Counted from the first letter of the stretch, positions 34,804-47,953 are shown. The stretch is 64,000 nucleotides of DNA from Oreohelix idahoensis (GCA_024509875.1 JAMPIV010009924.1:362963-426962); one strand, 5' to 3'. Translations and numbers: made by a program. The notes: generated by a model from the letters alone, not told the origin.

Positions 34804-35489
34804 CACATTAACTTTCGAATTGAAAAACACACTGCGGCCGAATAAAATTGTTTTCCCATTTTCATCCTGTAGGTGTTTGCACAAAGTAAGCTGTAGTTTT
34901 TGTAATTGTTTACATATTTTTGTGAATTACACATCATTTTAAAGATAAATGAATGTACTATTACAATAAGCACCATTTGTAACTCTAATATAGGTTGTTG
35001 CTATTTAACGGCTGTCCGTTGGCAGAGGACTTGCAATATTTTCACAATTATAACTGCTTGCGCCCCATCTCTATCAAAATCACTATTTCAAATAATGTGC
35101 ACACCGTTTTCACTCTTGTCATCGTCGCTAGATCTATCAGTCAATTGTTGAAACAAGTTTCTAGCCTTTTCAGCCATTAGACGAGATGTACACGCATTTT
35201 TTGTGGTCATATCACTAGTTGCCACGGTAAACAGTTTTACACGATTTGGTAACTAACCCAAAACACTGAAAAATATGAACATAATATCAATTTTCCAGTG
35301 TTCTACAACAACCAAGCTTTGGAAATTTGTTTTCCGGTAGCAGCTAAAAATCTCGAACCAGATCAGAAAGTGTTTTAGTACATTTTTCATTCGTTTTATT
35401 ACTAAAATTAGATCGACACTCTGAGCGGCTCGCGGTCCAAATGATAGGATTTCAAAAGCCGGTCCCACCGGCTCGCGGTAGTTAATGTG
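34804..35489 (-). mobile_element. Internally deleted piggyBac-like element
   Basis: TTAA at 34800-34803 and 35490-35493 flanks 10-bp inverted ends (CACATTAACT). Behind the right end is a GC-rich subterminal zone (GGCTCGCGG and GAGCGGCTCG repeats). On the minus strand an ATG near 35176 opens a frame of about 26 codons reading MAEKARNLFQQLTDRSSDDD, an acidic stretch like the N-terminus of piggyBac transposases. The rest of the gene is absent, so this is a non-autonomous derivative mobilised in trans. Confidence 0.75.
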
Positions 35490-36067
35490 TTAACTAAATG
35501 ATTAAAAAAAAAAATTGAAAATTACCAGAACATGTCTTTAAACCATGTTTACAATCTACAGTTATGATGGAGATGTATGAGATGGTTCACTTCCAACATA
35601 AAATTTGCAAAGAAAACTCATACAAACATGCCAGCATGAAATGTCAATATGTCGAGACTTACTACCAGCAAAAAACAAAAATAAATTTTGGCTGACTTCA
35701 TGTCATCATTTGTTATGTAGTTGAGGTGGAAACCTGATATGTCGTTGTCACCCTCACAGAACACACACGTGTGAAGGCTAATGTGAATTTGCTTTATGTC
35801 CAGTGAAGAGTCGTGACCCAGAATGGTAAAACACTTGTAGACAAAATGCACAATTTATTGTGATTGGCAGCATAATGAAAGATAATTTGGAAGTCCATGT
35901 TGACAAGTAACTGTTATTATTAGCAAATAACAGTGAGATACCCTTGAAGGCCTCATGATGAAGTAGTTTATATTCATGTGACTTGGTAGATGGTGGTTTA
36001 TGTATTTGATGCTGTTAGCTTGAACAGGAAGAAACTGTATTGTTTATGCTCAGTTTTGGTATAAATG
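35490..36067 (-). other. Probable 3' UTR and flank of the small Maf gene
   Basis: No ORF of note. It lies directly downstream of the Maf stop codon on the minus strand, so part of it is likely the 3' UTR. I cannot fix the polyadenylation site. Confidence 0.4.
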
Positions 36068-36553
36068 CTATGACACTGTAGAACTAGGAAGCATTGGTTC
36101 TGCCTTTACAACAATGGAGCCATGCATGGGTGACACAACCAGGGGCTGCGTAAGCACACGGATGTCATTTCTATGAGCAAACTGTTCTAAGGCCTCACAC
36201 TTGTTTCTCAGGGCGTTCAGTTCCATCTTAACAATGTCATTCTCTCTTTGGAGTCTATTTACTTCTGCACGAAGTTTGTCTTTCTCTGTTTCAAGCTCCT
36301 CTTTCTGTGAAATACGTTTTTCTCTGCAGTTAGCAGCATATCCTCTATTCTTCAAAGTGCGTCTTCGTTGTTTAAGCTTGCTTACCTCGTCTCTAGTCAG
36401 CCCCTTTAGTAGACGATTCAGCTCCTTCACAGACAGAGAAACCAGCTCATCGTCACTGATGGTGCTGTGGTTTGGTGTCAAAGGAGGACTTGCACTAGCT
36501 GCCCTTGCAGCAGCAGCTATCAGCTCGTCAGACTTGACTTGTGACAGAAAAAT
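36068..36553 (-). CDS. Small Maf bZIP transcription factor, last coding exon
   Basis: An open minus-strand exon of 161 codons plus stop, preceded by an acceptor (TTTTCATATTCCAG). Domains in order: an Ala-rich N-terminal stretch; the extended homology region [20 protein letters not shown]; the basic region with [20 protein letters not shown] (the Maf-type Tyr-Ala-Ala-Asn-Cys DNA contact motif); then a leucine zipper starting [19 protein letters not shown]. It has no long acidic activation domain, which marks a small Maf (MafF/G/K type). VVKAEP near the C-terminus fits a sumoylation site. Small Mafs bind MARE/antioxidant response elements as homodimers or with CNC partners such as Nrf2. All key residues are present and no break is seen. 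The paralogue cannot be assigned. Confidence 0.95.
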   Translation of the reverse strand: MFLSQVKSDELIAAAARAASASPPLTPNHSTISDDELVSLSVKELNRLLKGLTRDEVSKLKQRRRTLKNRGYAANCREKRISQKEELETEKDKLRAEVNRLQRENDIVKMELNALRNKCEALEQFAHRNDIRVLTQPLVVSPMHGSIVVKAEPMLPSSTVS

Positions 36554-36701
36554 CTGGAATATGAAAATTTTCATGAATCAATTGTTATTCTGAATGTAAA
36601 TTGTGTTGCAGGATACATATATTGCATTTTCTTTTGAAAATCCAAATCTATACATTTAGTTTTTATCATATACTGCAGTGTTTCCCAAGGTGTGGTATAT
36701 G

Positions 36702-37469
<768 letters not shown>

Positions 37470-38870
37470 TCATAACCCTCCACTGCCAAAGGAGCATAGG
37501 CCTTCAACAAACACCTGCCAAGTCCTCCTGTCACGTGCCATCATCTCAAGTTCTTTCCACGTTTTCCTCATCATTTTCACTTCTGTTTCCAGCTCTCTTC
37601 TCCATGTGCTTCTTGGTCTACCTTTGCCTCTCTTGCCCTGGAGGTTCCAGAACAAGGACTGCCTTGTAATGCTATCAACAGGTTTCCTCAGTGTGTGTCC
37701 TATCCATCGCAATTGTCTTCTTCTCATCTCTTGTTCCACTGGCACTTGTCTAGTTCTTGTCCTCAGTTCCAAATTGGTAACCTTGTCATACCATTTTAAT
37801 CCCTCTATTCTACGCAAGCACCCATTTATGAAAGTCTGTAGCTTTTTGGTTGTTGTCTTTGTTGTTCTCCATGTCTCAGAGCCATACAATAGGACTGACT
37901 TCACATTTGAGTTGAAGATTCTTATTTTCGTGTTGGATCCAATTTTTCTTGATCTCCATATATTTCCCAATGCAATAAAAGCTCCTCTTGCTCTTTGTAT
38001 TCTTATTTTGATATCACTGTCTGTCCCTCCAACTTTGTCTATATTGCTGCCAACATATGTGTACGATTCTACATCTTGTATTTTCAGACCCAATTGCTGT
38101 GACCTCTTATCGAGCGTTTTCAATTTGTCCTGCATCTGATTATGGGACAGAAGAGCCAAGTCATCAGCAAAATCCAGATCATCCAACTGCTTAGTCAGAG
38201 TCCACTGGATTCCATTTCTGTTGTGTGTTGTCGATGTTCTCATAACCCAGTCTATTGCTAATAAGAAAAGAAATGGAGACAAGAGGCATCCCTGTCGCAC
38301 TCCTGTTCTTATCCTTAATGGTTCTGTAAGCTGTCCTTCATGAAGAACTCTGCATGTCATGTCTTCATATGTTTTCTTTATTAAATTAATGATCTTCAGG
38401 GGAATTCCATAATGCCTCATCAATTTCCAAAGTGATTTTGTCTACACTGTCAAATGCCTTTTCATAGTCCACAAATCCGATGTATAGTGGTGAATTCCAT
38501 TCAAGACTTTGTTCAACTATTATTCTTAAAGTGGCTATCTGGTCTGTACATGATCTGTTTTGTCGAAAACCTGCTTGTTCATCTCTCAGTTTCTTGTCTA
38601 TGGACATCTTTTAATCTCTCAAGGATAATCCTGTTTAATACTTTTCCTGGCACCGATAGTAACATTATTCCTCTATAATTTGTGCACTCTTGTAAATTTC
38701 CCTTCTTAGGCAACTTAACCAGATATCCTTCCTTCCATTCTGCTGGTATCTCTTCCTTTTCCCAGACTTGACCAAGTAATTTATATAACATCTCTGTAGC
38801 CGTGTTGATATCTGCTTTGATGGCCTCTGCTATGAAGTCCATTGGGTAACAGAAATTGAGATGACTTAGA
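37470..38870 (-). pseudogene. LINE reverse transcriptase and C-terminus, frameshifted
   Basis: Minus strand in three frames. The right part has WKEGYLVKLPKKG and CTNYRGIMLLSVPGKVLNRI. The middle has EQAGFRQNRSCTDQIATLR and IGFVDYEKAFDSVD (motif A). The left open frame (37470-38423) has RTGVRQGCLLSPFLFLLAID, LDFADDLALLSHNQ (motif C), YTYVGSNIDKVGGTD, VLLYGSETW and the C-terminal GKRGKGRPRSTWRRELE, ending FGSGGL-stop. The endonuclease is missing (5' truncation). It is an APE-type LINE; I do not assign the clade. It sits in the proposed Maf intron in the same orientation as the gene. Confidence 0.93.
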
Positions 38871-38875
38871 AAAAC

Positions 38876-38998
38876 ACACGCAGATGACAGCAAACATGAA
38901 AGCGATAAAGAACACATGGAAGGACCCTGGACGGATGACACAGGGCAAGCAGGCTTGGAATGTATTTGCTGAAGACCTGTGTTCTGCAGGGAGCTAAC
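38876..38998 (+). pseudogene. LINE C-terminal fragment, opposite orientation
   Basis: The plus strand reads MKAIKNTWKDPGRMTQGKQA and NVFAEDLCSAGS-stop, the C-terminus of the same LINE type as its neighbour but inverted. Two insertions therefore meet tail to 5' end here. Confidence 0.65.
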
Positions 38999-39193
38999 AT
39001 GTGATATTTTTACTGCAGTCTGTGGAAGGCAGTCTCATGTATAGATGAAAACGAATAGCCATGTCTTGAATGACTGTAGCCATCTTTGAACACACAGTCA
39101 TCGAACTGGTACAAATTACATCCCAGCAGAAAAGCTAACGCTTTAGAGAGTTATGTAAACAATAATGACTTTTAAAGATCACTGTTAGCTTAC

Positions 39194-39208
39194 CTCGTGC
39201 TGTTTCAT
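39194..39208 (-). CDS. Proposed first coding exon of the small Maf gene (5 codons)
   Basis: On the minus strand ATG AAA CAG CAC GAG is followed at once by GTAAGC, a good donor. Joined at phase 0 to the acceptor at 36553 it would give [16 protein letters not shown] and keep the Maf frame. The ATG has A at -3. The intron would be 2640 bp. This is inference from splice signals only; an upstream exon elsewhere or a different start is possible. Confidence 0.45.
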
Positions 39209-40609
39209 AATGGCATAAATCTGTAGGCATATGCTTTATAATGGTCACAAGTATTTGTGGTTTATCAAAATTTTAAGTCACAATACTTTTTTCACATAAA
39301 CATGACATGTCACTCCGCTGTCAATCCATAAACAAATAATGTTTACGCTATGAATCCACAATAATAGATAATATAACTCGAATATGTATCTCTGCCACTA
39401 ACGAGGGCTTGAATTCGTGCCTATATTGAATACTGTCGAACTACAAGAAAGGTATGAGTGACTTGCAAACTTCACTTTTGCTGATTCATGCTTTTACGGC
39501 AATATTTTTGCTTTGTCAAGTCAGGAGGGGGCAGTGTGGTGGCATTTACTGAAGTTTGTCAATTTTTACCACTATTCACCGATATGATATTATTGTTAGA
39601 TTTGTACTTCAATTATCCCTAACACCCCCCCCCCCTTCCAATCCCAAATAACAGCATACAAAGTAATTTTAAAAAATGTAACCAACACCCATCTTTCTGA
39701 AAATGTTTACCTTTTTTTGTGTCAAGGACATGACACGCTCATATGTGCCATCTGCGCATGTCTTAGCGACCTCACCATAACCCCATCCAAGCCCCTCCCC
39801 TTAAAATGACGAAATGCGCAAAGCACCTCGTTCGCGTGAATTTTTTGTGTGCAGTCAGCAACGGCAACAGGAACGGCCATGATCGTGCCTACTACTATTT
39901 TTAGATGTACTAAACAAAGACATGAGCAAGCAAATTATATTAAAACCTATGGCGCTGAGGACAGTGGGAATAAAAAAAAACACTAGTCGACAAGGGTGAA
40001 ACTGCCACTCATACAAAACGTAGGATCACAGTGCTAATAAGACTGGTATTTATGGAGCCTAAATTAAAATGTATAGCGCCTTGGATATCTACTGCATCGG
40101 TGGGCATCACTGAAAATATAAGAATTTCATAACGAATGCTTATGCAAATTACTTGATGGTAGTGGGGTAAATGTATGGTGTACCGCGGGTCTCCATGTAT
40201 ACTAATAATCCAATCAATGCCAAACAGCTTTGAAGGACAATTGAAGTGCATCACAAAACGATTAATACCTTCTCGCACTCTACAAGTAATGAGGTCATAA
40301 GTGTTGTTTATCACTGACATTTATTTGCATACTTCATTACAAATTATAGACACGATATATGCTATCTGATAATAACCTACACACATAATAACTTCAATCT
40401 TTTACAAGAGGCGAGTGGCAGAAAGTATGGATTGAACTATGTTATGATATAGGCCTATGTCGAATTTCTGACACCCTACTTTTTTCTTTAAAGAAAACAG
40501 TCATCGTTTGGTGTTATGTTATCTTAAGTGGAAAAAAAAAATAATAATAAAGTTGGAACACTGTTTATCGAAAATCACAAATTCTGGATTTTAAACAAAT
40601 ATATAGGCC
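39209..40609. other. Upstream flank of the Maf gene; no other gene seen
   Basis: It has modestly more CpG at about 39720-39900 and may include 5' UTR or promoter of the minus-strand Maf gene, but I find no core promoter element that I can defend. A C run is at about 39626-39638. Confidence 0.35.
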
Positions 40610-40800
40610 TATACAGAAAAATATCCTGCTCAATATCTGATGGGTTTTATAATTACGATACATCCTCGACCTATAGTTTCTATAATACTGTAAATAGTGT
40701 GTGCAACTGTCGTTATAAGCGAATGACATTGTCTCTCCTGGCCAATTATTGTATACATGGAAAATGAAAATGTCATATTGTGTGGGTAAACTTAGCTACC
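40610..40800 (-). mobile_element. LINE family A distal 3' tail, copy e (oldest)
   Basis: It aligns with the tail at 31138-31277 and 31602-31650 (CTGATGGGTTTTATAATTACG, AATGTCATATTGTGTGG) but is more divergent and has several indels. It is a truncated copy with no coding block. Confidence 0.6.
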
Positions 40801-42160
40801 ACACTACATAAGTCAAGCCTAAGGGGAGAAGAAGAGATAGCGGATCTTCAGGGTTCGCCAGGAACGCGTGGCATTCCTGACAACGTGATTTTCTGAGAAA
40901 CTAACCAGAAATATTTAAGCACCTTGGTGTGCATATAAATGTATGAAAATTGTTACTATTATTTAGCAAACAGTCAATATAAACCAACTTACACTAAATT
41001 TGTTTGTTATGAAGTCGGCAGTCATTGAAAAGAAAACGTAAACAAAGAGTTGTGGGAAAATTTGATTCGTCCAATGACACCGAGATACGAAGCTCACGAG
41101 GTCATGCGACCTACTTTTTCTAGCACACATTTTATCACATGAGAAACACATTTTCCACAATAGTCACCCCTACCGCAACATTTAGTATGAAAATGTCACA
41201 TTCTTATAAAGATAATCAATAAATAACACAGCAAACAAGGGAGGTACAAACAACGAAATGACAGCTGCGCAATTCTCATTCATCCGCCCTCGTGTTGTGA
41301 ACAGAACGTAAACAAAGACACGACGACGGTATCAGTGTCAAATTTCTACAACAAAAAAACAAGTTATCGTGTCAATATCTTACCTTTTTACTCATTATTC
41401 CAAACTCTTGTGCTATTATCTACTCACACTACCAAGATTAAACTCCTTTTTGTGACTGAAAAACACTACAATATCCAGCAGCCACTGAGGTGGTCGCTAA
41501 ATTTACTAACAGCATCAGAAATTACGTAGTTTACGCACAACACTGGCTGTAGCTCCGTTTGAGTTCCCGAGAGACGTGCCAATGTGTTGAATCAGCAAAG
41601 CACGCTGTGACCACGGCAGAGCGTCGATACAGCGGCTTTTCTTTGTTATTTTTCGGCCCTGTAGTTTGTGACGAATTGTCGCGTAAGCTTTTGTCGTGGA
41701 TGGATGATTGCGACAAAAGGGAATGAAATAGCTGCCGCAATATATTGAAGAAAAAAATGTACTAGTCAGTTAGCGTCTTCGTTACATTTGTTTGTTACAG
41801 TTGTTCATGAACGGATCAATAGATATCTTCATAATGAATGGATGCGCTAGTGTCCCACTGGGCAAAGAAAAAGAAAGGACTTATACAGATAAGAAAATTA
41901 AATATTTGTCCTGCACGTAATTAAGATTTCACTAAAACCTATATATGGTCGGTTAGCGATGGATCAAGAAAAGTATTTAATTCATTGTTTCAGCACTTTT
42001 ATTTTAAGTCTGATCGATTCTCATAAGTTTAAATTTATTTATAAAACACACCGCCTGCAATAAAATCAGTATAAAAGTAATAATCAACGTCTGTAATAAA
42101 TAGTGACAACAGGAATGATTGTAGGAAAACGAGATTTAGTCCGACAAAGGGAGATAAAGC
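40801..42160. other. Stretch without recognised gene
   Basis: 41260-41760 is richer in CpG than its surroundings and could hold a promoter. No exon is supported. Confidence 0.35.
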
Positions 42161-42164
42161 TCGA

Positions 42165-42285
42165 CAGGTTGACATGGCGTGGAAAGAAGTCAACAACAGA
42201 AGTGGTAAATAGTACTGGATATAGGAAGTTGAGACGAGACATGATCGCCTACGCACCCAGACATGGTACTTAAAGAAGAAGAAAT
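42165..42285 (+). repeat. LINE 3' end fragment with GAAGAAG tail
   Basis: GTTGACATGGCGTGGAAAGA followed by AGTCAACAACAGAA matches 19748-19790, and the segment ends in AAAGAAGAAG. It is 5'-truncated with no useful coding content. Confidence 0.55.
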
Positions 42286-42399
42286 TATCACCGCTTCATT
42301 AGAACATACATAAACTGTGGTAAAACCGACTTAGCAACAACGCAAGTGTATATACGTCTTCTCATGCGTATACAAACGCACGCACGTGCACGCACACAC

Positions 42400-43065
42400 A
42401 ACATAGAAGAATGGGGAAATTTAACTCCGGTTAGAGTTAAGGGCAGGATCGTCATTGAACATATCGGGGCTTACATGACAACAACCTTCAGCATGATAAC
42501 TGAGGTAGAGGCAGCTACTGCGGCTTTAAGGTTGTTGTCTGAAATTTAATTAACAAGGGCGGTTGTAGTGTCGGACTCTCAGTCCATGCTTCGGAAGATC
42601 AAAAATGGTTAGCTACGGCATGAATGGAAAACCTCCATAGAAGCCTCGAATCTTCAGGAACTGGTGTGAATCTACTGTCCTGGTCATGTAGGGGTACGCA
42701 GCAATTAAAGAGCGGACAAACTAGCTTCAAGAGCTGACAAACTAGCTTCAAGAGCTGACAGACTAGCTTCAAGAGCACCCATAGAAGATGAATTGAATAT
42801 GGATAAGGGAGAGATACTGAGGGCAATTAATGATCGCCCATTAGAGAATGACACTGCAATCGATGAATCATCAAGGCTAAGATTGCTGGAGTTTGGCATT
42901 AGGCGTAAGACTGACAGGGATGAACGCATGAGAGGATGCATCCGGCGTATATACAACCAGCGCGCAACAGGGACAATCAGCATTCGTACCCTTCGGCGTT
43001 TTCTGAGGGAGACTGAGCACATATAGGTTTGCCCGGAGTGCAGGGATGTCGATTCTGAACAACAA
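42400..43065 (+). pseudogene. LINE RNase H domain and C-terminus (family B, copy 2)
   Basis: The plus strand encodes RVKGRIVIEH, MITEVEAATAALRLLSEI, VVVSDSQSMLRKIKNG, a TAG, LRHEWKTSIEASNLQELVWI, YCPGHVGVRS, and a C-terminal part RGCIRRIYNQRATGTISIRT, ending at a stop near 43026. A 21-bp segment (GACAAACTAGCTTCAAGAGCT) is present three times in tandem at about 42715-42777, repeating KLASRAD. The stop after KNG is shared with copy 1. Confidence 0.88.
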
Positions 43066-44200
43066 TAACAATAAACAATCAAAGCTCTCCAACTGTAGCT
43101 GTGGCGTAGTCATAACGTTTTTAGCCGTGTTATACATACGTACGAATTTGACTGAGCTGAGAAAAAGCTCTACGCCCTTTTAGCTGTAATTAAATTGAAA
43201 ATGTGACATAGATGCCTGTCAAGGCGACATGACACGACAAGGAATTTGAACTATTACTCCCCTAGTTGTGGAAGGTTTAGTGTTCGCTTTCTTCACCGCG
43301 CTGGTAAATATTCCTGCCATTAATTGTACCGTTCCACTAGGAAAAGAATAACAAAAACACACCTAGACTGGTGTATATGTGGCTCCCACAGACCCCTCAG
43401 GTGTCCTGTGGGCCTGACGAACACTTTCACAAATAACTATATGGAAATTTGCCTCGGTTTATCGAATTCCGAGGACCCCGGTCTAGATTATCTATGCTAT
43501 TGAATGGATGCAAACAGTTTTGTCTCTAATTGACAAATTATGGAATTGGGACCATGGTAATAATCATTTCATTTGAAATTAGCTTGAATATCTTTGTTTC
43601 TGTTATCATTTCACCGCATGATGGCAGGACAATGCGAAAGAGCATTTTGTATGATCTTATAGTGCTTTTTTCTGTTGTTGTATGGCCATTTGTTTTACAT
43701 GCTAGAGTTAATAGCCACATGCACATTATCACCTTAGCTGCCGCTCATTTTATGCCTGTTGGAACCAATGTCGTAATCTATCATAGACTCCTCGGAGACC
43801 CTCTTAAAGGGTATGAATATTTGCAGAAATCTAGCGCCAGATATTTGGATGCATATTAAGGGTTACCTCGTTCTGTCTTCTAAATTGTTAGGTTGGCTTC
43901 TAGGCTCAAATAAAATGTCAGAACCCCTGGCGGTGGCGTATTCCAGAATATTTTCGGAGTGGGTTATTCGAGGCCTCACTCTTTAGAGCTACCTCCCCCA
44001 CCCCGATAATCAAAAATAGGATAGTACGTCCTAAATGATAATAAGCATAGGGTTTAGCAGTAGCCTCCTACAGTTATAAACCACTAGGAGGATAATTTGT
44101 CTTTAAGTAATAACTCTCCGCTGCATCTAGAGCGACGTTATTCTTTTCTCTTCTATTTGATGTAAGAGCCGCTCTTCGACAAACCTAAGGCGACGCCATA
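43066..44200 (+). other. Stretch with one unrecognised ORF
   Basis: A 109-codon plus-strand ORF at 43530-43859 starts MTNYGIGTMVIIISFEIS and has two hydrophobic segments; it could encode a small membrane protein or be chance. The rest shows no feature. Confidence 0.3.
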
Positions 44201-44680
44201 GGGAGCATCTCAACTTTGTGCGATCTGCAACTTCATCCTCCCAGGATGCTGGACTTATGGTCAGCGCCTTCAAGCAGCGGCGTACTTAGTGTTTGGCACC
44301 CGGGGCGGATCCTACCTTTGCTCTCCCCTTTACGCTTTCCATTAAAAAACACAAAAAATATATTTTGCTTGGAAGTAGATTTTAGCTGTAAGGTACTGTC
44401 AAAGTAGTGTCCAATGGCACCCCCCCCCCCTTTCCCCATGGCTGTCACCCAGGGTGGACCGTCCCCTCGCACCCCCTTATTATGTCACTGCCTTCAAGTC
44501 TCTCCTACACACATCTTTGAACCTCTGCTGTGATTGGCCCAGCTGCTCTTTTTTCCATCTGCCAGCTGTCCATCCAAAAGGTCTTTGAGGATGCGACCAT
44601 CTTCGTTGCCACGAACATGGCCAAGCCAGCGTAATCTGCGCGGTATAAGAAGGATATATAGGAGGATAAACGTCCTTCAG
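44200..44680 (-). pseudogene. LINE C-terminal fragment (RFKDVCKRD type), split by a hAT MITE
   Basis: The minus strand matches 18290-18570: MEKRAAGPITAEVQRCV and RFKDVCRRDLKA blocks in different frames, and an ILGG-type tail. It is interrupted at 44275-44490. Confidence 0.7.
44275..44490. mobile_element. hAT-type MITE, 216 bp
   Basis: An 8-bp duplication CCTTCAAG lies at 44267-44274 and 44491-44498. The ends are inverted and typical of hAT: CAGCGGCGTACTTAG at the left and the complement of CAGTGACATAATAAGGGG at the right. Subterminal GGCACCCGGGGCGGATCC and GGACGGTCC are also characteristic. No coding content. Confidence 0.9.
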
Positions 44681-44689
44681 AACAAGAAT

Positions 44690-45795
44690 GTAACCTGACG
44701 TTGATAAGTGCAATATACACACACACACAACCTAAAAACTTCCGAGGAATTTTCTTCTTCTTGTTTTTTTTGGGGTGGGGGTGGGTGGGAGGAGGTAGGG
44801 CGCTGATTCTTGGAAACTCTCCTCTGTTTAAAAAAAAAAAAAACGCCACTGACTCCGCTAAACGTTGTTTTCATATTTCTTTGCCGTTAGTTCTTGCGTA
44901 CTTACCTAGAAATAGTGCCCAGAGTTGGCACAACTAACAGCGCCGCGGTTTCGCACATGCAATATCGGGCCCAGAGTGTAGCATGCTCTGTTTTGCTGAA
45001 CACGCAGAATTCGGTCACCTAATTTCTCCATTTTGACCTTTTCGCCTCTTCTTGTTACGTATGATAAATACCGCTTATAGCCTGCTGTAAATGGTGTCAA
45101 ACATGCTTGGTTTCTTTTAGTTAAGAATTTCACCAATAAGCTCAGGGAGCGACTTCCTTTACTCTGTGAATTTTAGAAAAAAAGTGTCAGTGTCGTCGAG
45201 ACAAGACTGCCACCTATTTGTAAGTATGGCTGTAACAACAGCTAATAGGCCATCGCTGTGACCTAAATAGATATTAATTAAGAAGGTCTCGTGACTGCAT
45301 GCGCAATCATGTCTATTCAGCATGATCTCGTTTGTAGCTCAGTTCGCGTTACCTTTCAGTTACGGTTGTTGAAGACGGACACATTTTGAAAAACGAAATA
45401 TGCATGCGCACAGTTTACGGGAATTTTTTTGGGTACATTTTTTGAAGTTTGTTGAAAAGGTATTACGGAAACCCATAGGTACCATTTGAGAAAAAAAAAG
45501 TATGCAAACACGAATTCAATAGTATTCCATGATGAACCATCTGAATAAATCATCACCACCATCAATAATATCTTTCAGCTCCCTTTGGAGCACAAGTCTT
45601 CAACAAAAAAACATACCTAACCGCTGTTCCATGCCATCCTTTCAAGGTCTTTCCATATTGACTTGTCCATATTGTTGTTCAGGTTTCTGTTCCGTAACAT
45701 TTCTACAGTAAATAAATATTACACACACATAAAGGTATGTTTTCAGGCACTCGTGAGAAATAAAGAAGTTGAAAACTAGACAACAGAAAAACAAC
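44690..45795. other. Stretch without recognised gene
   Basis: Homopolymer tracts near 44760-44850. No exon, RNA gene or element end is supported. Confidence 0.45.
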
Positions 45796-45799
45796 AGAC

Positions 45800-45985
45800 A
45801 TGAGTGGCTTACCGGGTATTCGAACCCAGAACCTTCCATGCGGCACCCCCGCCTAGCTACGGAAGCGAATCACACTATCCTCCCTGCCATCCGGCGCCAT
45901 TCCCAACTATCCTTAGTCGCCTTTTACGTCCTGCCCGGCAGGTTACTTTGCTTCCCTTTCGGGCCCCTGTAACTCACAGGCAACA
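45800..45985 (-). mobile_element. tRNA-related SINE fragment
   Basis: On the minus strand there is a T-arm-like GGGTTCGAATACCCGG (B box), preceded by a possible A box (TGGCAGGGAGG) and by GACTAAGGATAGTTGGGAA and GCCCGAAAGGGAAGCAAAG. The last two blocks recur at 47030-47150. No target duplication was found. Confidence 0.6.
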
Positions 45986-47025
45986 GAATGCCTCAAAGAA
46001 ATGTTTAACTGATATCAGAAATACGAGTTCCAAATGGAAATAAGCAGCAACAAAGATTACTTCCTATATACGACAAGAAACGCGGAGCGGGCAAGGAAGT
46101 GTGTTGTCCTCTTGCCAATTTACCATTAGTGCAGAACATTAAAATAATGACTGGAATTATTTTTTCCATTTCAGCTGTGTGTGGAAATAGGCATTCAGTC
46201 TTTCATCAGTCGTCAAAGTTCGTTTCATTATTTGACAAAATACGTTCGTTCTCTTTTTCTGGTCTTCACTCCTCTCCAGCAGTGCTACTCGACCATTCCT
46301 TCTACGTGCTAATTCTTCCATTGTTTATTGTTTTCGCTTTCACCGATCGAGGTTATTACCTGACCGCTTGGCCTGTTTTTTTTTAAAAAGCAAAATTGGT
46401 TTCTATTTGTGCAGGGTGGCGTTGTTTGCGTACTAGATTATGTAACAGCTTACGGCCAGACGGGAAAGGTGGCTGTAAGTAGCGAGCCGGTTGATTGAAC
46501 AAACACCGGCAGACGGCCTTCCGCTTTCCAAAAGCACTTTCAACCTACTCACTGTGTCTAAAATTAATGCTCAGTGTGGGTTAAAATTCTGAGGAAGATG
46601 AAGTAGTGTATGGAGTCTGAGGTCGCCTGATGTTCTTATAAGAAGACTCATTACATAAAAAGAGGCATTTGTTTCCCTCTTAGTTTGTAGTACAAGTTGT
46701 CAGCAGTCGACGCTAGAGACCAACACTAGACGAGTCTTGAAGAAGCTTGACAACTTTTGTAGTTACCCCAGTCTTATTGCATGGGACGGACTACAGCCAT
46801 CAGATTTGACTATTGAAGAGAAGTACCAGTCTTAGGCACCCGTGGAAACCAAATGCGACTGAAGCAGACACCAACCTATCCCACAGCAGCAGGTAAGTAC
46901 CATAACAGCGCACCAATGGACACTTACAATTATGCTTTCTAAAAAAATTCGTTTATAACTTAGATCGTTCAGTGAGGAAAATATCAGTGCTTCATTTTTT
47001 ATGAACAACTTTATTTATTTACCGT
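45986..47025 (+). other. Stretch with a possible 5' exon
   Basis: A very strong donor, CAG/GTAAGTAC, follows 46892 on the plus strand. An ATG at 46853 opens 13 codons into it (MRLKQTPTYPTAA). This could be a first exon of a gene whose other exons I cannot find. The remainder shows nothing. Confidence 0.25.
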
Positions 47026-47029
47026 GTGT

Positions 47030-47150
47030 TACCGCGGCCCGAAAGGGGAGCAAAGAATAGTAACACTGTACCCTACCAGGCATGTCGTAAAAAGCGACTA
47101 AGGAGGGTTGGGCAAGGGGCTGGTTACCCCATCCCGTAAAAAACTTTTTA
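47030..47150 (+). repeat. Dispersed repeat related to the SINE at 45800
   Basis: It shares GCCCGAAAGGGGAGCAAAG and GTCGTAAAAAGCGACTAAGG with the reverse complement of 45900-45975. Confidence 0.6.
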
Positions 47151-47429
47151 CCACAAAAACTTCAACAAATATGGACAAGTGAAATAAGAATCCATAAGTG
47201 ATTATTAAACCTGTTTAGCTGTAACAATAAATCTATAGTTGGATTAATCACTACTGAGTGAATTGTATGTCTGCACCCGTATGACTCATATTGTTTTAAA
47301 TTAATAACCATATAGAGCTATTAGATTAATAGTTGCTGAATCACCCTCAGCTGGGGGCTCAGAAAATACGAGTCAATATTCCCTCACAGAAGGGGTGGGA
47401 GAATAAGTTCATGATAACAGTTGTTATGC

Positions 47430-47600
47430 TTGCTTTTCTTTAAAATCCTACGAGGCTCCCTGAAGTAGAAGCATCATTCTTCTATTGATATCTCTGCGAA
47501 GAGTAATCTTGAGCGAAGGTTGATACCTTTGAAGACCTAAATTTGTATACTCTAAGGTTGGCCCTTGTTGGACCACTATTGCGTAGCAGGGGAGATAGTA
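47430..47600 (+). repeat. Dispersed repeat, first copy (pairs with 49540-49695)
   Basis: Both copies share GAAGAGTAATCTTG-like, GATACCTTTGAAGACC-like and CCACTATTGCGTAGCAGGGG-like blocks. The copy at 49540 is joined to the 3' half of the GGGACC-type SINE. Confidence 0.7.
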
Positions 47601-47953
47601 CTGATACACATTACTTCCTTATCTTTATTATGTCTGTCTTGAGGTCTCTTTGCGTTTCCAGATACTACCATAGCAGAGAATGAAGTTGATGTTTTGTTGT
47701 TGTTGTTGTTGTTAAACCTAGGGAAGGAACTTGTCCTTCTAACAGGCGCGGATGTTGAAGATATAGAGGTAAGCAGTGAATATTGAATAAGCAGCTGTGG
47801 ACCCAACAGGTGGTTGTCAATGAGGTCGAGATGGGAGAGTTGTGTGTGGCAGCTATCCGTATAAACGCCTCTGAAGCTTTATAACGTGACAACCAGGGTA
47901 ACGGAGGCGCTCTAACATCTTCCCTCGCCACTGCCTTGTGGGTTAGACTGTTT

